From contig NZ_AKJT01000033.1 of the NCBI RefSeq assembly GCF_000282195.1, positions 1-64,000 of the forward strand: a DNA stretch of 64,000 nt, given 5' to 3'. Positions within the stretch are counted from its first letter, which is position 1. Each line of letters opens with the position of its first letter. Source of the DNA: Pseudomonas sp. GM18. GTDB taxonomy: Bacteria > Pseudomonadota > Gammaproteobacteria > Pseudomonadales > Pseudomonadaceae. Under the pieces are notes generated by a model. That model was not told the DNA's origin. It did no database searches and was given only the letters and a program-made list of their open reading frames with translations. Position numbers and translations under genes: made by a program. Of this stretch, positions 48,179 to 56,031 are shown piece after piece.

Positions 48179-48589
48179 ATGTTTAACATCTTATCTGAAA
48201 TGCAAGATGACTTTTCCAAGATCAACATGCAGAAGCTAGATTCCATATTTGAACTTATTGAAACTGAAAGAGCAGCCGCTCTAGAATTTGCCAGAGATCC
48301 TGATGGCTTTATACAAAAGCAACTTAATGGTGAACACCTACCAAAAGAAACACATTTCCATATTCATATTGATGGTACAACCTCCCCCGTTGACCAAGTT
48401 GAAATCACCAATCGGTTGGTTTTTTCTAGGATCATAAAGCTTCCAGACAACTTGCGGCGGGAGCTTACAAGTTTAGTCAAAGAAAAAAACGCATCACCCT
48501 TTGAAATACAGACCGAACTAGTAACGCCCGGTAGGCTCTGCAGAACTTGCCGCTATTGCTCTATCGCAATAGTAAGCTGGGAAAAATAA
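48179..48589 (+). CDS. Orphan small protein with CxxCxxC tail, possible RiPP-like precursor
   Basis: A 136-aa protein, notably AT-rich. The middle part (FARDPDGFIQKQLNGEHLPK followed by THFHIHIDGT) loosely resembles nitrile-hydratase-type leader peptides of ribosomal peptides, which share a DPxxF...LP...V pattern. The last residues GRLCRTCRYCSIAIVSWEK hold three Cys spaced CxxCxxC. No maturation enzyme is nearby. A metal-binding regulator or antitoxin is equally possible. I start at 48179, where AAAGG lies 7 nt upstream; an ATG at 48140 has a tighter GAGG spacing and would add 13 residues. Confidence 0.5.
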   Translation: MFNILSEMQDDFSKINMQKLDSIFELIETERAAALEFARDPDGFIQKQLNGEHLPKETHFHIHIDGTTSPVDQVEITNRLVFSRIIKLPDNLRRELTSLVKEKNASPFEIQTELVTPGRLCRTCRYCSIAIVSWEK

Positions 48590-48711
48590 CGAACCAATCC
48601 TCTAAAGCTCGATGCTCCGGGGCTAACGCAGCCTGATTCGAATAGAGTTTTTAGCGTACGGGCCGGGAACCGAGCCTCAATGTATGCGTCCGGGCATCAA
48701 GCCTTGCGTGA

Positions 48712-48813
48712 TTAAAACGGTTGCCAGTGATGCGGCAGCAACTGATCGATCTCACTCGCCCGCTGTGTCGGCAGGCGCGTGAGCACGTCCTTCAAATAGG
48801 CATACGAATCATG
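48712..48813 (-). pseudogene. Second IS66 TnpC C-terminal remnant
   Basis: Read leftward, the frame gives HDSYAYLKDVLTRLPTQR and ASEIDQLLPHHWQPF before a TAA at 48714-48712. This is the same IS66 TnpC terminus as at 25861-26070, here without an internal stop. Everything upstream in the transposase is missing. Nothing else is recognisable between 48590 and 48899. Confidence 0.7.
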
Positions 48814-48899
48814 TAGGGAGAACGCCGAGAGACGAAATAGCGCTTTTTGTAATTAATTTTTCAAGCGGTGTCTGCAAAGTTGCAGGCGTTACAACTGCT

Positions 48900-49148
48900 T
48901 CAGGCACCTTCCCTTTCTCTTAAACCTGCGATGTAAGCCTCGCGCACCTCAGGCCCTCTCCGGATCAGACTCCGAAGCGACATCGGCAACATCCAGTTGC
49001 AAGGATATAGATGACGTGCTTTAAGCCATAAGGTCGCCGCAAACCAATTACACGGATGCAAATGTTGTTCTTTCAGGAGTCCGCTATGGATATGGGTCGA
49101 TAGCTGCCAGTCGTAGACGATCGCTTTCGCCAGCCAGATCCAGGAGCG
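48900..49148 (-). pseudogene. C-terminal fragment of an unidentified protein
   Basis: An 82-codon open frame without a start, bounded upstream by a stop at 49151-49149. It reads IWLAKAIVYDWQLSTHIHS, then NWFAATLWLKARHLYPCNW and PMSLRSLIRRGPEVREAYIA. The natural-looking composition suggests a real protein's tail, but I cannot name it. 49149-49439 shows no further coding sequence I trust. Confidence 0.4.
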
Positions 49149-49439
49149 TTAACCGACCCGAATCAGTCAACTTGCCGGAAGGTGTTGCGTTGCTTGAACT
49201 GGCCCCATCGCCGGAAAGCCAGCTCCCTCAGTCAGAGCGCAAATGTTGGTGCCGGGACGGACTATCTATATTGGGTCGAACGCATCTGCGCTCACTGTAT
49301 AACTCAGAAAAGTCGGGGTGAACGATGGGGCGGCGAGTGGTAAAAACTTTATGTTCTGACCGAGCGTTGGATGACTGTGGAAGTCCCTAGACAAAGCGAT
49401 CACTCGCTGATAGTGATCCTCGATCCATCAAGCGTTGCA

Positions 49440-49506
49440 AGGGGCAAAACTGGGGGTAAATTTCAATTTTTTCTGCCTAAAACCACCGTGCTAGAGCCAA
49501 GTCAAA
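49440..49506. other. Element B outer end: arm region before att copy 3
   Basis: GGGGCA (49441) and GGGGGTA (49452) lie ahead of a T-rich block and CTAGAGCCAAGTC, matching the order seen before att copies 2 and 4. Confidence 0.55.
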
Positions 49507-49535
49507 ATGTTTTTCGGCGACCCTGAGAGCCTTTG
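49507..49535 (+). repeat. att copy 3 (junction of elements B and C)
   Basis: The third copy of the 29-bp repeat also reads MFFGDPESL plus stop (TGA) in the lysR frame, with only synonymous changes from copy 1. The ~210 bp to its right, before the E1 gene, do not share the arm seen after copies 1 and 2, so element C has a different inner end. Confidence 0.85.
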
Positions 49536-49745
49536 AATCAAACCGGCGCAACGCCTAATCGCTGGCGACCGGGCGCTCACAACGGCCCACAAAAGAGCCG
49601 CAGGCACTGCTGCTGAGCCAAATGGGTGGCGACCAGCAGGGTACGCCAGCCCTCAAAGTCGTATGACAGCGCCTGCCACACCAACCACAGCCACAGGTAG
49701 CTGTGGTGGAACACCACCCAGGTCAATCGGGGCTATCCACAGCGG

Positions 49746-52430
49746 TCAAGCATGGCGATTGTCCGTACCGTCCATGGTGCGACGGGCCGTGGCGACCACG
49801 TCTGCGGCCAGGTGTCCTTGCTCCACCAGTACCTGCAGGGCCATCAGGCAGATCGCCTGGCTGTCCACCTCGAAATAACGCCGCAGGGCGCGCCGGGTGT
49901 CTGAACAGCCGAAGCCGTCCGTGCCCAGCACCTTGAACGGCGCACTGACATAGGGGGCGATGAGTTGTGCATAGGCCCTGACATAGTCCGTCGCCGCCAC
50001 GACCGGCGCGGCCCCGCCCAGGCATTGTTCAACATGCCCCAGCGTCGTCTGTGCACCGGCAAGGCGCGCGTGCTGGGCATGCCTGGCATCGCGTTCAAGT
50101 TCGCTAAAACTGGTGACACTCCAGACCTGCACCGTTACTCCCCATTGCTCGCGCAGCCGGTTCGCCGCCGTCAGCACTTCGTTGAGGATCGCGCCGCTGC
50201 CGAGCAGACGCACCAACGGCGCGTCCGGCCCGGCGTCCACTGTGTCGAGCAGGTACATGCCCTTGATCACATCCGCCTCGACACCTTCCGGCAGCGGCCG
50301 TTGCAGGTAGTTTTCATTGGTCACGGTGAGGTAGTAAAAGACGTCCTCCTGGGCGGTCAGCATGCGCTTGAGCCCATCGTCGACAATCACCGCCAACTCA
50401 CCGGCAAATGCCGGATCGTAGGCCCGGCAATTGGGCACCGTAGCCGCGACTAAATGGCTGGAACCATCTTGATGCTGCAACCCCTCCCCGGCCAGGGTTG
50501 TACGACCTGAGGTGGCCCCGATCAGAAAACCTCGGGTGCGCTGGTCGGCCGCGGCCCAGATCAAATCGGCGACACGCTGGAAGCCGAACATGGAATAGAA
50601 AATGTACACCGGCAGCATCGCCATCCCGTGGGTGCTGTAGGCGGTACCTGCAGCAATCCATGAAGACATCGCCCCGGCCTCGGTGATGCCTTCCTCGAGG
50701 ATCTGACCATCGCGCGCCTCGCGGTACGACACGATAGAATCCTTGTCCTCGGGCACATAAAGCTGGCCTTGGGGCGAATAGATACCGTACTTGTGGAAGA
50801 GATTGGCCATACCGAACGTGCGCGCCTCGTCGGCCACGATCGGCACGATGCGCTCGCCCAACACCGGGGCCTTGAGCAATGTGCCCAGCATGCGCACGAA
50901 CGCCAGGGTGGTGGACATCGGTTTGCTTTCCCCCGGCGACGCAAACCCGGCGAATGCACCGGCCGCCGGCGTTTCCAGCGGCGCTGCAACGCGGTTGCGG
51001 CTGGGCAGATAACCGTGGAGCGCCTGACGACGGCTGTGCAGGTAGCGCATCACCGGGCTGTCGGCTTCAGGCTTGAACAGACGGGCAGCACGAACATCAT
51101 CGTCGCTCAGGGGCAGCGCGAAGCGGTCGCGAAACGCCAGCAGCGCCTCATCGTCGAGCTGTTTCTGCTGGTGCGCGATCATCTTGCCCTGCCCCCAGCG
51201 CCCCATGCCATGGCCCTTCTCGGTCTTGGCCAGGATCACCGTCGGGCGCCCCTTGCAGGCCAGCGCGGCCGTGTAGGCGGCGTGAATCTTCAACGGGTCA
51301 TGGCCGCCGCGGCGCATTTGTTCGAGCTGGCTGTCCTCCAGGTGCGCAACCTTCTCCAGCAACCGTGGGTGTCGGGCGAAAAAGCGTTGACGCCTGGCCG
51401 CACCGTCCAGCGTGGAGAGCGACTGATATTCACCATCGACGGTGATGTCCAGGTAATGCTGGAGCACGCCATCATGGTCCTGGTCGAGCAGTGCATCCCA
51501 CTCGCTGCCCCACAGCACTTTGACCACGTTCCAGCCGGCCCCGAGAAACTGCGCCTCGAGTTCTTCAATCACTTTACCGTTGCCACGCACCGGGCCGTCG
51601 AGGCGCTGCAGGTTGCAGTTGATCACGAAGGTCAGGTTGTCGAGCCCTTCACGTGCCGCCAGGCCCAGCGCCGCGAGCGATTCAGGCTCGTCCATCTCAC
51701 CGTCGCCGAAAAAGCCCCAGACGTGACGTGCCGACATTGGGCTCAGGTCACGATGCTGCAGGTAGCGCATAAAGCGGGCCTGGTAGATGGCACTGATCGG
51801 CCCCAGCCCCATGGAACCGGTTGGGAATTGCCAGAAATCAGGCATCGACCACGGGTGAGGGTAAGAACACAGGCCCTCACCGCCGACTTCGCGCCGGTAG
51901 TTACTCAGCTGTCGTTCGCTCAAGCGTCCTTCGAGGAAAGCACGCGCATAAATGCCCGGCGCCGAATGCGCCTGGAAGAACACCAGGTCATTCGTTTCAC
52001 CGCTGGGCCCTGCGCGGAAGAAGTGATTGAAGCCCACCTCGAACAGGTCGGCCGCCGACGCGTAACTGGCAATGTGACCACCCAGCTCGCCCTGCCGGCG
52101 GTTGGCCTGGACCACCATGGCCATGGCGTTCCAGCGCACCCACGCCGCCAACTGGCGCTCCAGCACCAGGTCACCGGCAAAATGCCCTTGCTCACTGTGA
52201 TGAAGCGTATTGCAGTAGGCCGTACGCAACGTGGTGGACGCTGCGATGCCGCACTGCCCGGCCTGCCTGACCAGGCGCTGCAACAGGTAGCGCCCGCGCT
52301 CCACCCCCACCTGGCGCACGACGCCATCAAAGGCGTCCAGCCACTCCCTGGTTTCCTCGGGGTCGGCGTCAACGGGAAGCTGCAGCTCAGCCCCCAGTTG
52401 CATGCCCCAAAGTCTGGCATCCATTGTCAT
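49746..52430 (-). CDS. Pyruvate-dehydrogenase-type E1 (AceE-like) in a biosynthetic cluster
   Basis: An 894-aa thiamine-diphosphate enzyme of the homodimeric AceE class. The ThDP-binding motif begins GDGE (242-245) and ends NCNLQRLDGPV. Other AceE signatures include QAHSAPGIYARAFLEGR, GGEGLCSYPHPWSMP, KTEKGHGMG and GLQHQDGSSH. The start at 52430 is set by CGGAG 9 nt upstream. AceE normally decarboxylates pyruvate and passes acetyl to E2 lipoamide; no E2 or E3 gene is here. A specialised copy might supply acyl units or perform a carboligation, or may recruit the chromosomal E2. It is the last gene of the ten-gene operon. Confidence 0.85.
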   Translation of the reverse strand: MTMDARLWGMQLGAELQLPVDADPEETREWLDAFDGVVRQVGVERGRYLLQRLVRQAGQCGIAASTTLRTAYCNTLHHSEQGHFAGDLVLERQLAAWVRWNAMAMVVQANRRQGELGGHIASYASAADLFEVGFNHFFRAGPSGETNDLVFFQAHSAPGIYARAFLEGRLSERQLSNYRREVGGEGLCSYPHPWSMPDFWQFPTGSMGLGPISAIYQARFMRYLQHRDLSPMSARHVWGFFGDGEMDEPESLAALGLAAREGLDNLTFVINCNLQRLDGPVRGNGKVIEELEAQFLGAGWNVVKVLWGSEWDALLDQDHDGVLQHYLDITVDGEYQSLSTLDGAARRQRFFARHPRLLEKVAHLEDSQLEQMRRGGHDPLKIHAAYTAALACKGRPTVILAKTEKGHGMGRWGQGKMIAHQQKQLDDEALLAFRDRFALPLSDDDVRAARLFKPEADSPVMRYLHSRRQALHGYLPSRNRVAAPLETPAAGAFAGFASPGESKPMSTTLAFVRMLGTLLKAPVLGERIVPIVADEARTFGMANLFHKYGIYSPQGQLYVPEDKDSIVSYREARDGQILEEGITEAGAMSSWIAAGTAYSTHGMAMLPVYIFYSMFGFQRVADLIWAAADQRTRGFLIGATSGRTTLAGEGLQHQDGSSHLVAATVPNCRAYDPAFAGELAVIVDDGLKRMLTAQEDVFYYLTVTNENYLQRPLPEGVEADVIKGMYLLDTVDAGPDAPLVRLLGSGAILNEVLTAANRLREQWGVTVQVWSVTSFSELERDARHAQHARLAGAQTTLGHVEQCLGGAAPVVAATDYVRAYAQLIAPYVSAPFKVLGTDGFGCSDTRRALRRYFEVDSQAICLMALQVLVEQGHLAADVVATARRTMDGTDNRHA

Positions 52431-52499
52431 GTTGATAGGCTCCGAAAAATTCAAAGTAGTGCGTCGGCACCCGAGTCCGGCGAGTGCTCACCCGACAGC

Positions 52500-53258
52500 T
52501 CAGGTCACCAGGCCGCCATCCACCACCATGACCTGGCCGGTGATGTAGGCCGCATCCTGCGACAACAGGAAGGCCACCACCTTGGCCACCTCCTGCGGGG
52601 TACCGAAGCGACGCATGGGGATACGGTTTTCCATTTCGGCCACCCGTCGCTCGTTAAGCTTGCGGGTCATATCGGTGTCGATGAACCCAGGCGCGACGAC
52701 ATTGAAACGCACGCCACGGGCGGCGAATTCGACCGCCATCGAGCGCGTCATACCGATCAACCCGGCCTTGCTCGCGCAATAGTTGGCCTGCCCGGGGACG
52801 CCGATCAGCCCGGAAATCGACGCCATATTCACCACCGCACCCTGGCCCTGCTCGACGAACAGCGGCAACACCGCCTGGCAGGCATGGAAAGCGCTGTCGA
52901 GGTTGCTGCCGATCACGTCATGCCACTGTTCGGCGCTCATGGCCAGCGCGCTGCGGTCCTGGGTGATACCGGCGTTATTGACCAAGCCTTCGAGGGAGCC
53001 AAAATGCGCCACGCAACGCTTGACCGCCTGCTCGATGGCATTTCCATCACGCCCATCGGCGCGCACCGCCAGCACCCGATCGGAGCCCAGAGACGCCGCC
53101 AATTGTTCGGCCTGATCAGCGTTTTTGAGGTAGGTGAAACACACGTTCAGGCCCCGTGCCACGAGGTCTACGACCACCGCGGCGCCCAGCCCGCGTGAAC
53201 CGCCGGTCACCAGAACCGTACGCATTGGGCTACCGGATTCGTTGGATTTATCGGTCAT
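52500..53258 (-). CDS. FabG-like short-chain dehydrogenase/reductase
   Basis: A 252-aa SDR. The NADP-binding loop is TGGSRGLG (18-25), NNAG is at the expected place, and the catalytic Ser-Tyr-Lys set is seen in NMASISG and NYCASKAG. PG.I.TDM and the C-terminal YITGQVMVVDGG match 3-oxoacyl-ACP reductases. It probably reduces a 3-oxoacyl-ACP made by the cluster's ketosynthases. It overlaps the FAD oxidase gene by 4 bp (ATGA). Confidence 0.88.
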   Translation of the reverse strand: MTDKSNESGSPMRTVLVTGGSRGLGAAVVVDLVARGLNVCFTYLKNADQAEQLAASLGSDRVLAVRADGRDGNAIEQAVKRCVAHFGSLEGLVNNAGITQDRSALAMSAEQWHDVIGSNLDSAFHACQAVLPLFVEQGQGAVVNMASISGLIGVPGQANYCASKAGLIGMTRSMAVEFAARGVRFNVVAPGFIDTDMTRKLNERRVAEMENRIPMRRFGTPQEVAKVVAFLLSQDAAYITGQVMVVDGGLVT

Positions 53259-54700
53259 GGACGCGCCTCCCTGGCAGGTGTGTCGAAGGAAAAAATCTTT
53301 CCGGGGTTGAGAATGTTGTCCGGGTCCAGCGTGCGCTTGATCGCGCGCATCATCTCGACGGCGCCCGTGCCTGCCTGGTCGACCAGGTAGCCCTGCTTGT
53401 GCAGCCCGATACCATGTTCGCCGGTGCAGGTGCCCGAGAGGCGAATGGCCCGTGCCACCAGCCGATCGTTCAGTGACTCGGCCAACGCCCTTTGCTGAGG
53501 ATCGTCAGGATCGATCAGGTAGCCGAAGTGGAAATTCCCGTCGCCCACATGCCCGACCAGGAAGTACGGCATGCCCGTCGCGTCGACTTCAGCGATGGAC
53601 TCAAGCAGGCATTCGGCGAGGCGGCTGATCGGCACGCAGGTGTCGGTGCTGATTGCGCGGCAACCGGGCTGCGATTGAATCGCGGCAAAATAGGCATGGT
53701 GCCGGGCCGTCCATAGCCGCCGACGCGCCTCGACGCTGGTCGCCCACTCAAACGCCCGACCGCCCCACTCGCCGGCAATCGCTTCCACGGCCTGCGCCTG
53801 CTCACGCACACCCAGTTCGCTGCCATGGAACTCCATCAACAGCATCGGCGCCTGCGGCAGCTCCAGTTTGCTGTGCACATTGACCATGCGCACAGTGTTG
53901 GCGTCGATCAGCTCGATCCGCGCCACGGCGATACCGGACTGGATGACCTGGATCGCCACGTTCACCGCCTGGTCGATGCTGTCGAACGAGCACACGGCAG
54001 CGCAGATCGACTCCGGCACCGGGTGCAGGCGCAACGTGATCTCACTGATGATGCCCAGGGAACCTTCGCTGCCAACCATCAAGTGGGTAAGGTCATAACC
54101 GGCACTGCTTTTTTTCGCCCGGGTACCGGTGCGGATGACATCGCCGCCAGCGGTGACCACCTGCAGGGCCAGCACGTTCTCTTTCATCGTGCCGTAGCGC
54201 ACGGCATTGGTCCCGCTGGCGCTCGTGGCGCACATGCCACCGATGGACGCATCGGCACCCGGGTCGATGGGAAAGAACAGACCGGTACTTTTCAGGGCTT
54301 CTTCAAGCTGGCGGCGGGTCACACCCGGCTGCACGGTGACGCTCATGTCTTCGGCGTGGATCGCCAGGACCTGGTTCATCTGGCTCAGGTCAAGGCTGAT
54401 ACCGCCCTGCACCGCCAACAGGTGGCCTTCGACCGACGAACCGGCACCGTAAGCGATCAGCGGCACGCGGTGAGCGGCCACCAGGCGCACGGTCTCGACG
54501 ATGTCATCGGTGCTGCGGGCGAACACCACGGCCTGGGGCAACGGCGCATCGACATACGCCGACTCGTCGCGGCCATGCTGCTCACACACGGCGGTAGCGG
54601 TCGAAAAGCGCTCGGCGAAACGTGCCGCGAGGGCCTTGATCAGCTCGGCCGGTGCCTCACGCAATACGGTGCGAGTAAAGGTCTGGGCGAGTTGGGTCAT
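53255..54700 (-). CDS. FAD-linked oxidase, D-lactate dehydrogenase/GlcD-like
   Basis: A 481-aa flavoprotein of the FAD_binding_4 / FAD-oxidase_C class. GAGSSVEGHLLAVQGGISLD, FPIDPGADASIGGMCATSAS and LMVGSEGSLGIISEITLRL are the FAD-binding features. The C-terminal domain has VGHVGDGNFHFGYLIDPDD and ends TGEHGIGLHKQGYL. Relatives oxidise D-lactate, glycolate or other 2-hydroxyacids. In this operon it likely acts on a hydroxyacid intermediate, which fits a cluster that also has an E1 for 2-oxoacids. It overlaps both neighbours by 4 bp, and AAGGAG precedes its ATG. Confidence 0.85.
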   Translation of the reverse strand: MTQLAQTFTRTVLREAPAELIKALAARFAERFSTATAVCEQHGRDESAYVDAPLPQAVVFARSTDDIVETVRLVAAHRVPLIAYGAGSSVEGHLLAVQGGISLDLSQMNQVLAIHAEDMSVTVQPGVTRRQLEEALKSTGLFFPIDPGADASIGGMCATSASGTNAVRYGTMKENVLALQVVTAGGDVIRTGTRAKKSSAGYDLTHLMVGSEGSLGIISEITLRLHPVPESICAAVCSFDSIDQAVNVAIQVIQSGIAVARIELIDANTVRMVNVHSKLELPQAPMLLMEFHGSELGVREQAQAVEAIAGEWGGRAFEWATSVEARRRLWTARHHAYFAAIQSQPGCRAISTDTCVPISRLAECLLESIAEVDATGMPYFLVGHVGDGNFHFGYLIDPDDPQQRALAESLNDRLVARAIRLSGTCTGEHGIGLHKQGYLVDQAGTGAVEMMRAIKRTLDPDNILNPGKIFSFDTPAREARP

Positions 54701-55566
54701 GTCATCTCCTTATAGAATGCACGGCATACCTGACGCTGCGCGCCCAGGCCGACAACCTCGGCCTCGACCACATCGCCGTCGCGCAGAAACGGCTGGTCCG
54801 GCCGCCCCAACGCCATGCCCCCCGGGCTTCCGGTGAGGATCACGTCGCCAGGGTGCAGGGTCATGAAGCGGCTGAGGTAATGAATCAGGTGATGCACGTC
54901 GAAGATCATGTCCTCGCTGCTGTCGTGCTGCATGACCTCACCATTGATCCGGCAGATCAGTTCCAGCGCCTGGGGTGACGGAACCTCATCGGCAGTCACC
55001 AGATAAGGCCCCAACGGCGCAAAGCCATCGAACGACTTGCCCTTGATCCATTGCCCGCCCCGCTCCAGTAACCAACCGCGTTCGGACAAATCATTGGCGG
55101 TGCAGTAACCCAGAATGCAGGCTTCAGCGTCAGTGGGCGTGGCCAGGTATTGGACTCGACGCCCGATGACCACACCCAACTCCACTTCCCAGTCGGTCTT
55201 GTCGCCGTCGAGCGGCAGCACCAGATCATCGAAGGGGCCGCCCAACGCATGGACCGATTTGCTCGACACAATCGGTTCTTCCGGCACCGCCATCCCGGCT
55301 TCCCGGGCATGCCGGTGGTAGTTCAGGCCGATCGACAGGATCTGCCCCGGCCGCAATGCCGGGCCGATGCGTTCGCGGTCGATGTGAACCTGTGGCAGTT
55401 GCGCCCATTCCTGCGTGAAGCGCCGCGACAGCGCCGCCATTGCCGCCACTGCCAGCGCTGCCCCGGCCCAGTCATCGACCCACGCACTGAGGTCGCGCAC
55501 CGAGCCATCGACGGCGAAGGCGCAGGGGCGCTCGCGCCCCGGTGCGCCGACCCTCAGCAGGCGCAT
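54697..55566 (-). CDS. Fumarylacetoacetate hydrolase-family protein
   Basis: A 289-aa FAH-fold protein. The core has SIGLNYHRHAREAG and the metal ligands around DWEVELGVVIGR. Further motifs are GYCTANDLSERG, KGKSFDGFAPLGPY and DVILTGSPGGMALGR. Family members hydrolyse C-C bonds of 1,3-dicarbonyls, decarboxylate oxaloacetate or isomerise dienoates. The exact reaction here is unknown; cleavage or tautomerisation of a 1,3-diketone from the ketosynthases is a reasonable guess. The start overlaps the thioesterase end by 13 bp. Confidence 0.85.
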   Translation of the reverse strand: MRLLRVGAPGRERPCAFAVDGSVRDLSAWVDDWAGAALAVAAMAALSRRFTQEWAQLPQVHIDRERIGPALRPGQILSIGLNYHRHAREAGMAVPEEPIVSSKSVHALGGPFDDLVLPLDGDKTDWEVELGVVIGRRVQYLATPTDAEACILGYCTANDLSERGWLLERGGQWIKGKSFDGFAPLGPYLVTADEVPSPQALELICRINGEVMQHDSSEDMIFDVHHLIHYLSRFMTLHPGDVILTGSPGGMALGRPDQPFLRDGDVVEAEVVGLGAQRQVCRAFYKEMT

Positions 55567-55985
55567 GACAGCGCCTTGCGTGAGTTGAGGAAGCGTTCGA
55601 AAAACGCCGTTTCCTCATCGCTCATAGTGCGCGGGTAACGCCCTTCGTAGTTGAATGGCGCCATGGTGGTGGATGCCAGGGCGCACAACGTATCGCCGTC
55701 GCGCACTTCATACTCGATCGTTACTGCGGCGGCACGGACTTCGGAGACCCACATATGGATGGCCACCGGTTCGTGGCGGTGGACCAGCGGGCGCTTGTAC
55801 TCGATCGCGTGCCTGACCACCACCGAGCCGCCGCTGAAGAAGGCATCGCCCTGCTCAGCGCCCAGGCGCCAGATGAAGTCCACCCGCGCTTCCTCGAGCA
55901 GGCGCAGGAACGAAACATTGTTGACCACCCCATACACGTCCATGTCGGACCAGCGGACGGGGCATTGATAAACGTGTACGGACAT
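55554..55985 (-). CDS. Hotdog-fold acyl thioesterase (4HBT/YbgC-like)
   Basis: A 143-aa thioesterase. The catalytic helix region reads RWSDMDVYGVVNNVSFLRLL, where the Asp of the DxxG motif is present but the usual His (GHVNN) is Val. KRPLVHRHEPVAIHMWVSEV and a typical beta-sheet tail follow. It could release the product from the cluster's ACP or CoA. The start at 55985 is the first sensible Met; the open frame extends 46 codons into poor-quality sequence overlapping the flavoprotein gene. Confidence 0.78.
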   Translation of the reverse strand: MSVHVYQCPVRWSDMDVYGVVNNVSFLRLLEEARVDFIWRLGAEQGDAFFSGGSVVVRHAIEYKRPLVHRHEPVAIHMWVSEVRAAAVTIEYEVRDGDTLCALASTTMAPFNYEGRYPRTMSDEETAFFERFLNSRKALSCAC

Positions 55986-56031
55986 GGAGGTCTGCGCAGT
56001 GGCCGAACGCGCAAAGCGTGCGCTGCTGGTA

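Noticed and set aside
19022..49535. CRISPR array or cas genes in the defence region
   Set aside because: No regularly spaced direct repeats and no Cas-like proteins are seen. The repeated sequences are att cores, arms and REPINs.
49579..49729. Short minus frame (Trp/His-rich) between att copy 3 and the E1 gene
   Set aside because: It has only a TTG start and no ribosome site. It may be the tail of a lost gene, but nothing supports expression.
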